Assembly: GCA_028868855.1 (NCBI GenBank)
Contig: JAGWTR010000001.1
Span: forward strand, 434,001-498,000
Origin: Burkholderiales bacterium
GTDB taxonomy: Bacteria; Pseudomonadota; Gammaproteobacteria; Burkholderiales; Burkholderiaceae_C
DNA length: 64,000 bases
Direction of reading: 5' to 3'
Shown: positions 27,831-37,210 of the stretch, piece after piece
Numbering within the stretch: position 1 is the stretch's first letter
Layout of the letters: each line of letters opens with the position of its first letter
The notes under the pieces: generated by a model
Told to the model about the DNA's origin: nothing
Databases searched by the model: none
What the model saw: the letters and a program-made list of their open reading frames with translations, nothing else
Translations under genes and position numbers: made by a program

Positions 27831-29258
27831 TCAGGCCGCTGGCGGTGGCCCGGGAGGATCCCTGTGCACGACGACGGCATTGGGCTCCAGCGCATGTGGA
27901 TCGGGAAAGACCCGCGCGTGGCGCTGCGAGGTGAAGTAGGCCCAGGCCCAGTCAAAGAACACGACCGTTCGGTTGCGAAAACCGATCAGGAAGTAGATGT
28001 GAACGAACAGCCAGAACAGCCACGCCGAAAAACCGCTGAACTTGACGGTGCGTGTCGTGTAAGGGATTTCCACCAACGCAATGGCCGCACGCTTGCCGAT
28101 GGTGGCCAGCGAGCCGTAGTCAAAGTATCGAAACGACTGAGTCTCCAGCCCTTTCAACTTGCGGATGATGTTCCTGGCGGCTTTGCGTCCCATCTGCTTG
28201 GCACCGGCACTGACGCCAGGTACCACGGTAGGGTGCTCCGGGTCGGCATAGCTTTTGGCGCTGGCCAGATCGCCGATCACGTAGATGTTGGGGTGAGTGC
28301 TCAGGCTCAGATCGGGTTCGACCACGACACGACCGGCGCGGTCCAGCACGCAGCCGGTGCTCTTGGCCAGCGACCGGCCCAGCGGCGAGGCGGCCACGCC
28401 AGCCGCCCAGATCACCGTGCGCGTTGGCAGGAAGTGCGACGCCACGGGGCGACTGCCATCGGCGGCTTTTTCGGTGGTCTCGTAGTGAATGCCAAAGGCC
28501 GTGATGTTGGTGACTTTGGCGCCCAGCAGCACCTCGGCGCCCAGGCCTTCCATTTGTTCCTTGGCCCGTTGGGACAGGTCTTCAGGGAAGGCGCCCAACA
28601 TGCGCGGCCCGCCTTCGAGCAAGATGATGCGGGCGCGGCGCGAGTCAATTCGGCGAAATTCTTCGTGCAGGGTGTGCCGAGAAATCTCGGCCAGCGTGCC
28701 GGCCATCTCAACGCCGGTGGGGCCTGCGCCGACCACCGCGAAGGTCAGCCACGGCTCGCGCTTGGCCGGGTCGGTTTCCCGTTCGGCCATTTCATACGCG
28801 CTCAGTACGCGGCGGCGGATGGTGAAAGCATCGCCCAGGGTTTTGAGGCCGGGGGCGTACTTGGACCAGTCATCGCGCCCGAAGTAGCTGTGCGTGGCCC
28901 CGGCGGCCACGATCAGGTGGTCAAAGTGCAGGTGTTCGCCGCCGTCCAGCACCACGCAGTTCGAGGCGGTGTCAATCGACATTACCTCGCCCATCAGCAC
29001 CGTCAGGTTGCCGCGTGCAATTTCCTTGCGCAGGATGTGTCGGATGGGTCCGGCAATCGCTGGCGCAGGCAGGCCGGCCGTGGCCACCTGGTACAGCAGC
29101 GGCTGAAACAGGTGGTGGTTGGTGCGGTCGATGACAATGATTTCCACCGGCGCATGCGAGAGCGCCTGGGCTGCCTCTAGCCCGCCAAAACCGCACCCAA
29201 TGATGACGACGCGTGGCAAAGCGGTGGGTGTAGAGCTGGGGACTGCAGAGTTGGACAC
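27831..29258 (-). CDS. ndh: type II NADH:quinone oxidoreductase-like FAD protein (about 475 aa)
   Basis: Two dinucleotide-binding motifs: FAD-binding VVIIGCGFGGLEAA near the N-terminus and NAD-binding VVGAGPTGVEMAG near residue 170. The FAD-contacting VIGDLASA and the C-terminal hydrophobic anchor FSAWLFWLFVHIYFLIGF complete the NDH-2 pattern. It would oxidise NADH and reduce quinone without proton pumping. The start is uncertain: GTG 29258 gives a normal short N-terminus (VSNSAVPSS), while ATG 29351 would add 31 residues of poor quality. It is divergent from the Ser/Thr kinase gene. Confidence 0.88.
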   Translation of the reverse strand: MSNSAVPSSTPTALPRVVIIGCGFGGLEAAQALSHAPVEIIVIDRTNHHLFQPLLYQVATAGLPAPAIAGPIRHILRKEIARGNLTVLMGEVMSIDTASNCVVLDGGEHLHFDHLIVAAGATHSYFGRDDWSKYAPGLKTLGDAFTIRRRVLSAYEMAERETDPAKREPWLTFAVVGAGPTGVEMAGTLAEISRHTLHEEFRRIDSRRARIILLEGGPRMLGAFPEDLSQRAKEQMEGLGAEVLLGAKVTNITAFGIHYETTEKAADGSRPVASHFLPTRTVIWAAGVAASPLGRSLAKSTGCVLDRAGRVVVEPDLSLSTHPNIYVIGDLASAKSYADPEHPTVVPGVSAGAKQMGRKAARNIIRKLKGLETQSFRYFDYGSLATIGKRAAIALVEIPYTTRTVKFSGFSAWLFWLFVHIYFLIGFRNRTVVFFDWAWAYFTSQRHARVFPDPHALEPNAVVVHRDPPGPPPAA

Positions 29259-29425
29259 GGTGGCGGCGGGCTCGATGTTGGGGCTGGAATGGGATCGGCG
29301 TTTATACCAGCACAGCCCCCATGAGAGGGGACTTGAATCAGCATGCAACATCCCTTGATTGTGGGGAGGGGCAGGGTGTCCTGGGGTAAGCTGTGGGGTC
29401 CTTATGCCGGAGTTCCGTATATTTC

Positions 29426-31093
29426 ATGCCGACTGTTGCTGAGCACGATGCCTTACCCGCCGGAACGCGCCTTGGCGAGTTCGAAATCGAGCGCGTGCTG
29501 GGTGTCGGTGGTTTTGGCATCGTCTATCTGGCGTTTGACCATGCGCTGGAGCGGCAGGTGGCCATCAAGGAATACATGCCTGCGGCCTTGTCGGCGCGAG
29601 GCCGGGACTTGAACATCGTCCTGCGTTCGGTCAGCCACGCTGAAACGTTTGCCCTGGGTTTGCGGTCCTTCATCAACGAGGCCCGCTTGTTGGCGCGTTT
29701 TGATCACCCCGCCTTGGTCAAGGTTTACCGTTTCTGGGAAGACCACGGCACGGCCTACATGGTCATGCCCTATTACCGCGGGCGGACGGTGCAAAGGGCG
29801 CGCAGCGAGATGAAGGCTCCGCCCGATGAGGCCTGGCTGCGTCAGTTGATCGAGCCGGTGCTGGGCGCCCTGGACTGCTTGCATCGTGAGCAGGTCTTTC
29901 ACCGCGACATCGCGCCCGACAACATCCTGCTGCTGGAGGACGAGGAGGACGACCGAGTCCCTCGCCCTGTGCTGCTGGATCTGGGGGCGGCGCGCCATGT
30001 GATCGGCGACCGCACCCAGTCGCTGACAGCCATCCTCAAGCCCAGTTTTGCACCCATCGAGCAGTACGCTGAAACGGCGCAGTTGCGCCAGGGCGCCTGG
30101 ACCGATCTGTACGCCTTGGCCGCCGTGGTGCACTTTTGCATCACCGGGCGGCCGCCGACGCCCGCCACCGCCCGTGCCGTGCACGATGACCTTTCCAGTC
30201 TGGGCCAGATGAGCGACGGGCTGGCCAGTGGATTTGACCGCGTCTACAGCCGCAGCTTCATCAATGCGATCGACCATGCATTGGCCGTGCGTCCACAAGA
30301 CCGCCCTGACTCCGTGGGGGCGTGGCGGCAGGAGTTGTCCGGCATTGTCAGCGTTGATGCGACGCGCGCGAATGATCCGGGGCGGCAAGCCGCAAAGCCC
30401 GCGGATTCGGGCCCTCTCGGGCCATTGACTGACCAGGGCTGGCTGTCCAACACCGTGTTGGTGCGCCCCCCCAGCGGCGAAAAACCGGTCGGACACGAAG
30501 CGATAGAGGAACACGCCTACCTCACCACCATTCCCGCTGCCAGTGCCTTGCGCACCCGGCCCACATGGACTGCCCGGGCCATGGCGCCTGGATCAGCGCC
30601 TGCAGAGGAGGCCTCGCTGGGGCCCGCCGCGGCGGCCGGTGCAGACAAGGCATCCCGTGGGCCAGTCAGGCGCTGGTGGTGGGCGGGCGCGGTGGTCGTC
30701 GCCACGGTCGCTTTGTCGGCAGGGTGGATGCAGCAGCGCCACCAGGGGGGCAGTGCAGCAGCCCTGGTCCAGCACTTCGGCACGGCGACAGACATTGCCA
30801 CCACGACGGTCCCACTCAAGCCAGTGGTTCCGGTGCTCAAGCCGGCATCGTCTGCCGACCCTGAACGAGCGACCCCGGCCCGTCAGCGAGTCGTCTCGCC
30901 CACAGAGACGGAGGCCCGCAAGGCCTCGCCAGCCATCGAGGAAGCGCTCAGCCCGCAAGAGGCCTGCGGTGGGCGTAATTTCATTTCTCGGGCGATTTGC
31001 ATGAAGCGTCGTTGCTCTCGCCCCGAGTACGCGGCTCACCCCGACTGCCAGCGCATGCGCCAGCAGGAAGGATCCTCGCGTCTTTATCCCTGA
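29426..31093 (+). CDS. membrane-anchored bacterial Ser/Thr protein kinase (555 aa)
   Basis: An N-terminal kinase domain (about 18-300): P-loop GVGGFGIVY, catalytic Lys48 (VAIKEYMP), catalytic loop HRDIAPDN (Asp161, Asn166), DLG at 185-187 instead of DFG, and the APIEQY activation-segment motif. A Pro/Ala-rich linker (310-415) leads to one membrane helix (about 417-435) and a Pro-rich outer part ending in a small module with four Cys (514, 525, 530, 541). Ala at position 163 replaces the usual catalytic-loop Lys. It could sense a periplasmic signal and phosphorylate cytoplasmic targets. ATG 29426 has only a distant GGAG. Its stop overlaps the convergent exonuclease gene by 10 bases. Confidence 0.88.
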   Translation: MPTVAEHDALPAGTRLGEFEIERVLGVGGFGIVYLAFDHALERQVAIKEYMPAALSARGRDLNIVLRSVSHAETFALGLRSFINEARLLARFDHPALVKVYRFWEDHGTAYMVMPYYRGRTVQRARSEMKAPPDEAWLRQLIEPVLGALDCLHREQVFHRDIAPDNILLLEDEEDDRVPRPVLLDLGAARHVIGDRTQSLTAILKPSFAPIEQYAETAQLRQGAWTDLYALAAVVHFCITGRPPTPATARAVHDDLSSLGQMSDGLASGFDRVYSRSFINAIDHALAVRPQDRPDSVGAWRQELSGIVSVDATRANDPGRQAAKPADSGPLGPLTDQGWLSNTVLVRPPSGEKPVGHEAIEEHAYLTTIPAASALRTRPTWTARAMAPGSAPAEEASLGPAAAAGADKASRGPVRRWWWAGAVVVATVALSAGWMQQRHQGGSAAALVQHFGTATDIATTTVPLKPVVPVLKPASSADPERATPARQRVVSPTETEARKASPAIEEALSPQEACGGRNFISRAICMKRRCSRPEYAAHPDCQRMRQQEGSSRLYP

Positions 31094-31623
31094 ACGGCGG
31101 CCAGAGGCTGGCGCAGCGCCAGCAAGGTCGATCGCAGCAGACGGGCGTCGGAACTGGCTCGGTGCCGCTCCAGCGTCATGCCCAGGGCCACCCGATTTTT
31201 AACCTCGTGCCACGCCGCTGCTTCGGCGTCCGACAGCAGGGTGCGCACGCTGTCCAATTTGAAATGTTGCGATTTTCCGGCGGCCGCGAATAAGCGGCTC
31301 AACCAGGTGTAATCGTGGGCCCAGGCATCGGAATAAACCAACTGCCCGTGCAGCCGTTCGTTCAAGGCATCGGCCACTTCGCCGGCCGGGCGGCCATGGC
31401 TGAGGAGTTGTTCGCGGGTGATGTGGTGCAGCGCCGCGGCGTTTGGGTCCCAGTGCTCCCATTGCGGCTCTGGCCGCACCAGGCTGCACCATGCGCTGCC
31501 ATCGGGCATCACGATCCCAACCTCAATGGGGTAGCTGCCCAGACCGAAGCCAGAGGCTTCAACGTCCAGGATGGGCGGCGGGAAGTTGGTGTGCTTTTGG
31601 GGCACTGCGGTGGCAAACATCAA
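31084..31623 (-). CDS. DEDDh-type 3'-5' exonuclease-like protein (179 aa)
   Basis: The exonuclease motifs are recognisable: Exo I LDVEASGFG (Asp/Glu), a central HHITREQL and Asp in YSDAWAHDYTWL (Exo II), and Exo III HRASSDARLL with His and Asp five residues apart. The length fits a stand-alone DnaQ-like domain without extra modules. It could trim RNA or DNA 3' ends. The two Met at the start are adjacent, so ATG 31623 or 31620 cannot be separated. It lies 46 bases before the GNAT-like gene's stop and converges on the kinase gene. Confidence 0.78.
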   Translation of the reverse strand: MMFATAVPQKHTNFPPPILDVEASGFGLGSYPIEVGIVMPDGSAWCSLVRPEPQWEHWDPNAAALHHITREQLLSHGRPAGEVADALNERLHGQLVYSDAWAHDYTWLSRLFAAAGKSQHFKLDSVRTLLSDAEAAAWHEVKNRVALGMTLERHRASSDARLLRSTLLALRQPLAAVQG

Positions 31624-31669
31624 AGCACTGTGAATGGATCTCGAACAAATGCTTTAGTTTGTCACGCGT

Positions 31670-32932
31670 TTAATCGCCATCGTGTTGGGGTTTGAAGGGG
31701 GTTCGCTCGTCCAGTTCGTTGACATAACGCAGAACATGCTCACCTTCCTGGCTCAGGAACTGGGCCACGGCCTGTTTGAAACGGGCTTGCACCAGCCAGT
31801 GCACCGATCGGGTCGGGGTGGCCAGCAGACCGCGCGCCAACTTGTGTTCGCCCTGAGCGCCCCCTTCAAAGCGCTGATAACCCTGCTCGATGCACCAGGC
31901 CATCGGCTGGTAGTAACAAGTTTCAAAGTGCAGGCAGGACACGTTGCGCAAGGCGCCCCAGTAACGGCCATAGGCCAGGCCTTGGTCCGTGTCCACCGCC
32001 AACAGCGCCGCCGCGATGCGCTCCCCCTCTTGCAGGGCCACGAACAGCACCCAGTCCTGCGGCCGTGCCTGGCTGACCCTGGCCCAGAAGTCGCGGCTCA
32101 GGTACGGCTGTTGACCGCGCTCCAGATAGGTCTGGGCGTAGCAGCGGTAGAAAAAATCCCAATCGTCCGAGGTGATCTGCGCGCCTTGTCGCACCTCGAA
32201 AGTCACGCCAGCGTCGGTCACCTTGCGGCGTTCCTGCTTGATCTTCTTGCGCTTGTCCCGCTGCAGGCTGCCCAGAAATTCGTCGAAGTCCACATAAGGC
32301 TCGGGCTGCCGGTTGGTCCAGTGAAACTGCGCGCCATGGCGGACCAGCCAGCCCTGCGATTGCGCCGCCTGCGCTTCCTGATCCGTCAGGAACAGGACAT
32401 GGGCCGATGACCAGCCCTGGCGCTGCGCCTGATCGCTCAAAGCGCGCAGCAGGCGCTCCCGCAGCATTTGCTGGGTGCCCTCGGGCAATAGCGGGTCGAC
32501 CAGCAGGCGTGGCCCCGGCACCGGCGAGAACGGCACGCCACTGAGCAGTTTGGGGTAGTAGCGGACACCCTGGGCGGCGAAGGCGCGGTCATGGGCGTCG
32601 GCCCAGGCCCAGTCGAATACATATTCGCCATAGGAGTGCGACTTGACGAACGCCGGGCAGGCCGCCAGCAAGTGACCACTGTCATCGTGCAAGCTCAGGA
32701 ACAGTGGCCGCCAGCCAGTGTCCGCGCAGGCGCTAGCGCTGTCGACCATGGCCGAAAGAAAGCTGTGGCGCATGAACGGTGTGCCGCCCGGGTGGTGTGC
32801 CACCAGTGCATCCCATTCGTGCGCCGGGATGGCGCTCGGGTGGCGATGCCATTGTTCGTGCCAAGGCTCCGGCGCCGATGTCTCGGTGCTTGAGAGGAGG
32901 GCGGCTACCATGCTGACTTGCGCCCCATCCAT
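31670..32932 (-). CDS. DUF482/GNAT-superfamily (FemAB-like) protein (420 aa)
   Basis: Recognised by the block FDWAWADAHDRAFAAQGVRYYPKLLSGVPFSPVPGPRLL, the motif SLQRDKRKKIKQERRK, and the C-terminal FETCYYQPMAWCIEQGYQRFEGGAQGEHKLARG, all typical of the DUF482 family, which has a duplicated GNAT-like fold related to peptidoglycan-branching FemAB enzymes. The true substrate is unknown. I choose ATG 32932 because GAGGGG precedes it; ATG 32953 and 32911 are alternatives. The gene is divergent from nadE with only 39 bases between starts. Confidence 0.85.
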   Translation of the reverse strand: MDGAQVSMVAALLSSTETSAPEPWHEQWHRHPSAIPAHEWDALVAHHPGGTPFMRHSFLSAMVDSASACADTGWRPLFLSLHDDSGHLLAACPAFVKSHSYGEYVFDWAWADAHDRAFAAQGVRYYPKLLSGVPFSPVPGPRLLVDPLLPEGTQQMLRERLLRALSDQAQRQGWSSAHVLFLTDQEAQAAQSQGWLVRHGAQFHWTNRQPEPYVDFDEFLGSLQRDKRKKIKQERRKVTDAGVTFEVRQGAQITSDDWDFFYRCYAQTYLERGQQPYLSRDFWARVSQARPQDWVLFVALQEGERIAAALLAVDTDQGLAYGRYWGALRNVSCLHFETCYYQPMAWCIEQGYQRFEGGAQGEHKLARGLLATPTRSVHWLVQARFKQAVAQFLSQEGEHVLRYVNELDERTPFKPQHDGD

Positions 32933-32971
32933 TGGCCCCTCAATGCGCCCCAAATTGTTGCTGTGTTGCCC

Positions 32972-34687
32972 ATGAGTCCCTCTTTAAATGCCCTGCCAGT
33001 GTCCAACACGACGCCCTTGTCCGTGGCCCTGCTGCAATTCAACCCCACAGTGGGCGACCTGGCGGGCAATGCCCGCTTGATCATTGATGGCTCGCGTCAG
33101 GCTCATGCGCAAGGCGCCCGCTTGATCGTCACACCGGAGTTGGCCTTGTGTGGCTACCCGCCCGAAGACTTGTTGATGCGCCCGGCCTTCCTGTCGGCTT
33201 GTGAATCTGCCGTGCAAGATATTGCCAGCGCCTTGGCCGACCTGCCCGATCTGCATCTGGTCTTGGGACATCCCCGACAAGGCCAGGGCGACGACCTGCG
33301 CACCCGGTCCGTGTCGGCCCCGCGCCTGCTCAACGCCGCCTCCGTGCTGAATGCTGGAAAGGTGCTCACCAGTTACGCCAAGCGCGAACTGCCCAACTAC
33401 CAAGTCTTTGACGAACGCCGCTATTTTGTCGGCGGTCGCGAGGCCGGGCTGAGCCCTGCGGTCATCGATGTTCAGGGGTGGCGCGTGGGGGTGTTGATCT
33501 GTGAAGACGCCTGGTTCGACGAGCCCGCTCAAGCCGCCCAGGCCTTGGGCGCGCAGGCGCTGGTGGTGCTCAATGCCTCGCCCTTTCATGCTGGCAAGCG
33601 CGTCGAGCGTGAAGCCAGCATGGCCGATCGTGCCCGCAAAACGGGCTTGCCCCTGCTGTATGCCCATCAAGTTGGCGGGCAGGACGAGGTCGTGTTCGAC
33701 GGAGCCTCGTTTGCCGTCAATGCACAGGGCCAAATGGCAGCGCGGGCGCCCAGCTTCGAGACGGCCACCTTGCACGTGCAATTGATGCCGGGTGGCGCCG
33801 TGCAAGGCCCGGTGGCGGAGCCCCTGTCGAGCGAGGCCGAAATCTGGGCCGCCCTGGTCTGCGGGGTGCGCGACTACATTGGCAAGAACGGCTTTCCTGG
33901 CGCCATCATCGGTCTGTCGGGCGGCATCGACTCGGCCCTGGTGCTGTCCATCGCCGTCGATGCGTTGGGGGCCGACAAGGTGCGCACCGTGATGATGCCC
34001 TCACCCTATACGGCCGACATCTCCTGGATCGACGCGCGCGACATGGCCGAACGCCTGGGCGTGCGCCACGACGAAATCGCCATCGCGCCCATGTTTGACG
34101 ACTTCAAGGCCTCGCTGGCCCCATTGTTCGTGGGCCGCGCAGAAGACACCACCGAAGAGAACATCCAGGCGCGCATTCGCGGCACCTTGCTCATGGCCCT
34201 GTCCAACAAGTTTGGCGCCATCGTGCTGACCACCGGGAACAAAAGCGAGATGGCCACGGGCTATTGCACGCTGTATGGCGACATGGCCGGCGGCTTTGCC
34301 GTCATCAAGGACCTGGCCAAGACGCTGGTCTACAAGCTGTCGCGCTGGCGCAATGAGCAGGCCAGGGTGGCCGGGCAGGTCGAACCCATCCCTGAACGCA
34401 TCATCACGCGCGCGCCCTCGGCCGAACTGCGCCCCGATCAGACCGACCAGGACAGCCTGCCGCCTTACGAGGTGCTGGACGCCATCCTGGAGCGCTACAT
34501 GGAGCACGATCAGTCCATCGGCGACATCGTGGCCGCCGGCTTTGACCGTGCCGACGTGGACAAGGTAACCCGCCTCATCAAAATCAACGAATACAAACGC
34601 CGACAGGCCCCGGTGGGTGTGCGCATCACGCACCGCGCGTTCGGTCGCGATTGGCGTTATCCCATCACTTCGAAATTTCGCGCCTGA
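32972..34687 (+). CDS. nadE: glutamine-dependent NAD+ synthetase (571 aa)
   Basis: An N-terminal nitrilase-type glutaminase domain with the Glu-Lys-Cys triad (TPELALCGYPPEDLL, YAKRELPNYQVFDERRYF, LICEDAWF) is fused to an NAD synthase domain with the PP-loop IGLSGGIDSALVLS (about residue 315) and the TGNKSEMATGYCTLYGDMAGG block. It amidates nicotinate adenine dinucleotide to NAD+ using glutamine-derived ammonia. ATG 32972 fits the family; no strong ribosome site is seen. The PII gene follows 63 bases downstream, a frequent pairing in betaproteobacteria linking NAD synthesis and nitrogen status. Confidence 0.96.
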   Translation: MSPSLNALPVSNTTPLSVALLQFNPTVGDLAGNARLIIDGSRQAHAQGARLIVTPELALCGYPPEDLLMRPAFLSACESAVQDIASALADLPDLHLVLGHPRQGQGDDLRTRSVSAPRLLNAASVLNAGKVLTSYAKRELPNYQVFDERRYFVGGREAGLSPAVIDVQGWRVGVLICEDAWFDEPAQAAQALGAQALVVLNASPFHAGKRVEREASMADRARKTGLPLLYAHQVGGQDEVVFDGASFAVNAQGQMAARAPSFETATLHVQLMPGGAVQGPVAEPLSSEAEIWAALVCGVRDYIGKNGFPGAIIGLSGGIDSALVLSIAVDALGADKVRTVMMPSPYTADISWIDARDMAERLGVRHDEIAIAPMFDDFKASLAPLFVGRAEDTTEENIQARIRGTLLMALSNKFGAIVLTTGNKSEMATGYCTLYGDMAGGFAVIKDLAKTLVYKLSRWRNEQARVAGQVEPIPERIITRAPSAELRPDQTDQDSLPPYEVLDAILERYMEHDQSIGDIVAAGFDRADVDKVTRLIKINEYKRRQAPVGVRITHRAFGRDWRYPITSKFRA

Positions 34688-34711
34688 CGATAATGGCGCG
34701 AACGTGCTTAA

Positions 34712-35089
<378 letters not shown>

Positions 35090-35096
35090 TGCTGGG

Positions 35097-35115
35097 CCAG
35101 GGCCTTGGGCCCTGG
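35097..35115 (+). terminator. hairpin after glnB, possible terminator
   Basis: A perfect 8-bp GC-rich stem (CCAGGGCC / GGCCCTGG) with a TTG loop lies 7 bases after the PII stop codon and just before the convergent LOG gene stop. No U-tract follows on either strand, so termination is only likely. Confidence 0.45.
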
Positions 35116-35116
35116 T

Positions 35117-35740
35117 TCAGATGTCCGATGAAACGCCGCCAGGGCCGATCAGGGCCGCCTCGGGCGGCGTTATTGTTTGTGCCTGCAGCCTCAAGGCGTC
35201 CTGGTGGAGTCGATCCAGCAGGCGGTTGGCGTCCTGGTCAACCAGCAGCAACTCCTGCACGTCGGGCCACAGGAAGCCGTCAGCGCGGCTGCGGTCGATG
35301 AAGCGCAGCAAGTCGTCGTAGTAGCCGTTCGCGTTCAGCAGACCCAGCGCCTTGTGGTGGTAACCGAGCTGGCGCCAGGTCCATACCTCGAAAATTTCTT
35401 CCATCGTGCCGATGCCACCAGGCAGGGCCACGAAGGCGTCGGACTGCATGGCCATGCGGTGCTTGCGATCGTGCATGCTGTCGACCACTTGCAGGTCAGT
35501 CAAACCCGGGTGGCCCATTTCTTTTTGAACCAACCGTTGCGGGATCACTCCGATCACCGAAGCGCCATGCGCCAGGGCCGCATCGGCCACGGCGCCCATC
35601 AAGCCGGTGCTGCCGCCGCCATAGACCAATTGCCAGCCGCGCAGGCCGATCTGGCGGCCGATTTCGCGAGCGGTGGCTTCGTGCGCGGGGTCACTACCGG
35701 TGCGGGAGCCGCAGTACACACAGACGGAAAATGGAGGCAT
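35117..35740 (-). CDS. LOG-family protein, TIGR00730 type (207 aa)
   Basis: A Rossmann-fold protein with VCVYCGSRTG at the start, LVYGGGSTGLMGAVADAAL and the paired motif LPGGIGTMEEIFEVWTWRQLG, the PGGxGTxxE signature of LOG nucleoside-5'-monophosphate phosphoribohydrolases. Such enzymes cleave AMP-type nucleotides, in plants activating cytokinins; in bacteria they may process modified or plain purine nucleotides. It lies 6 bases downstream of the RDD gene and converges on glnB. The C-terminal 20 residues extend beyond the usual domain. Confidence 0.9.
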   Translation of the reverse strand: MPPFSVCVYCGSRTGSDPAHEATAREIGRQIGLRGWQLVYGGGSTGLMGAVADAALAHGASVIGVIPQRLVQKEMGHPGLTDLQVVDSMHDRKHRMAMQSDAFVALPGGIGTMEEIFEVWTWRQLGYHHKALGLLNANGYYDDLLRFIDRSRADGFLWPDVQELLLVDQDANRLLDRLHQDALRLQAQTITPPEAALIGPGGVSSDI

Positions 35741-35746
35741 GGCAGA

Positions 35747-36289
35747 TCAGGCTCGGTTGTCGATGAGGCGCGTTCCACACAGCCAGTCGTGCAGGAACTG
35801 GCGTTGGGGGGTGAGCCAGCTCAGCAGGGCATAGACCACAATCCAGCCGCCGATGGCACCGTACAACAGCCTGGACTGGTGAAAATTGGCCAGCCAGGCA
35901 CCCAGCAAGGCTGGTACGAACCACAGCCATGACGCCATATAGCGGGCCAGTGCCTGCTTGAGCGAGATCGTCCCGCCACTGTCCGAGACAAGGCGCAGAT
36001 GCCAGGTTTTCATCGCCAGGCTCTGGCCGCCATGGGTCCAGAACCACATGAAGTACAGCGACAGCACCAGAAAGACGGTGACCTGCAGGCCCTGGCGGTG
36101 CTCAAGCGCATGGTGTTGACTCACTGCGATGCCGAAAATCAGGCCCACGACCATCACCACGCCAAACAGCAGCACGCCTTCATACACAAAAGCGGCCATG
36201 CGGCGACGAAGGGGCGGGGCCATGCCTTGCGCGCGCTCCTTGCAGACACGGTCGGACAAGGGAATAAACGGGATGCCAGGAGATTTCAT
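35747..36289 (-). CDS. RDD-family membrane protein (180 aa)
   Basis: Begins MKSPGIPFIPLSDRVCKERAQG, with RRRMAAFVYEGVLLFGVVM (the R-x-x-A helix of the RDD fold), two or three further helices and the Asp-rich close HDWLCGTRLIDNR. RDD proteins have unknown or transport-related roles. ATG 36289 is chosen over 36334. It lies 87 bases behind the DUF3106 gene in a co-oriented group with DUF3619 and the sigma factor, and 6 bases before the LOG gene. Confidence 0.86.
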   Translation of the reverse strand: MKSPGIPFIPLSDRVCKERAQGMAPPLRRRMAAFVYEGVLLFGVVMVVGLIFGIAVSQHHALEHRQGLQVTVFLVLSLYFMWFWTHGGQSLAMKTWHLRLVSDSGGTISLKQALARYMASWLWFVPALLGAWLANFHQSRLLYGAIGGWIVVYALLSWLTPQRQFLHDWLCGTRLIDNRA

Positions 36290-36376
36290 GATGCGGGGCG
36301 CGCGGGGAGGTAAGGCCATTGAGCGGGCCAACAAGGCGCGAACCTTACACCACTGCGGCGCCCTGGGTCGACAGTC

Positions 36377-37210
36377 TCACGGGGTTTGCGAGGCTGCGGG
36401 CGTCGTGACGGCGGCCCCTTGAGCGCCGCGTCTGGGCAGCATGGTGTCCGGATCCACAAATGTCTTGGTTGCCGAGATTTTGGGCAAACCAGTGTGTTGG
36501 TGCAGCGGGGGCGTCGGACGTTGGCTGATCAAAGTGGTGGTGGCCCCTCGGCCAGCGTTGATCAGGGACGGCGACACCACCACTTGGCCAGGTGCATTGC
36601 GCTGTGGGTTAGGCACCAGATTGGACTTGTGATTGGCCGAATTGGCGTCACGCTTGCGCTTGGTCGCCATCTGCTGGGCTTGTTCGCGCGGACCTGCCAT
36701 GCCGTCCGGCAAGAACACGGGTTTTTTCTTGCGACGGGCCTGCTGTATCAAATCGCCCCGGGCTTGGGGCGACAGCGCCTGATAAGCGGCCCATTTTTCC
36801 TGGCGCTCTTGAGGTGGCAACTCACGGGTTTGCTGAAAGCGCAGGCGTGCCTCGCCACGCTGCTGCGAGGGCAATCTGGACCACTGGGTCATGCGCTCCT
36901 GCATGCGTCGCTGTTCGGCAGGTGAAAGGCCGTCAAAACGATTGGCCACGGTGATCCAGCGCTCTTTGCTGTTACTTTCCATGGACGGCCACAGTGCGGC
37001 CAGAGGTTGCAAGGCGCGGCGTTGAGCCGCACTCAGCGTCGACCAAGACGCGGCGGCGGACGCGGACGCGGCCGTTACGGCAACATGCGCTCCAGAACGA
37101 GCCGAAGGTGGTGACCCGGCGGCTTTGACGCTGGTGCCAAGGAACGTTGAACCCATCACCAAGAGCGCCGCCAGAATCGTGCCAAAACCGACCCCTGGAC
37201 GCACGGTCAT
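36377..37210 (-). CDS. DUF3106-domain exported protein (277 aa)
   Basis: A hydrophobic start (about residues 8-30) acts as signal peptide or anchor. The central DUF3106-like region (about 50-160) has repeated SxxQxxxxxxL units: LSAAQRRALQPLAALWPSM, LSPAEQRRMQERMTQW, LPSQQRGEARLRFQQTRELPPQERQEKWAAYQALSPQARGDL. The final 100 residues are Pro/Thr/Asn-rich and look disordered. Start overlaps the DUF3619 stop (ATGA). The function is unknown; repeated helical motifs of this kind are reminiscent of periplasmic stress sensors such as Spy/CpxP, but this is only a resemblance. Confidence 0.85.
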   Translation of the reverse strand: MTVRPGVGFGTILAALLVMGSTFLGTSVKAAGSPPSARSGAHVAVTAASASAAASWSTLSAAQRRALQPLAALWPSMESNSKERWITVANRFDGLSPAEQRRMQERMTQWSRLPSQQRGEARLRFQQTRELPPQERQEKWAAYQALSPQARGDLIQQARRKKKPVFLPDGMAGPREQAQQMATKRKRDANSANHKSNLVPNPQRNAPGQVVVSPSLINAGRGATTTLISQRPTPPLHQHTGLPKISATKTFVDPDTMLPRRGAQGAAVTTPAASQTP

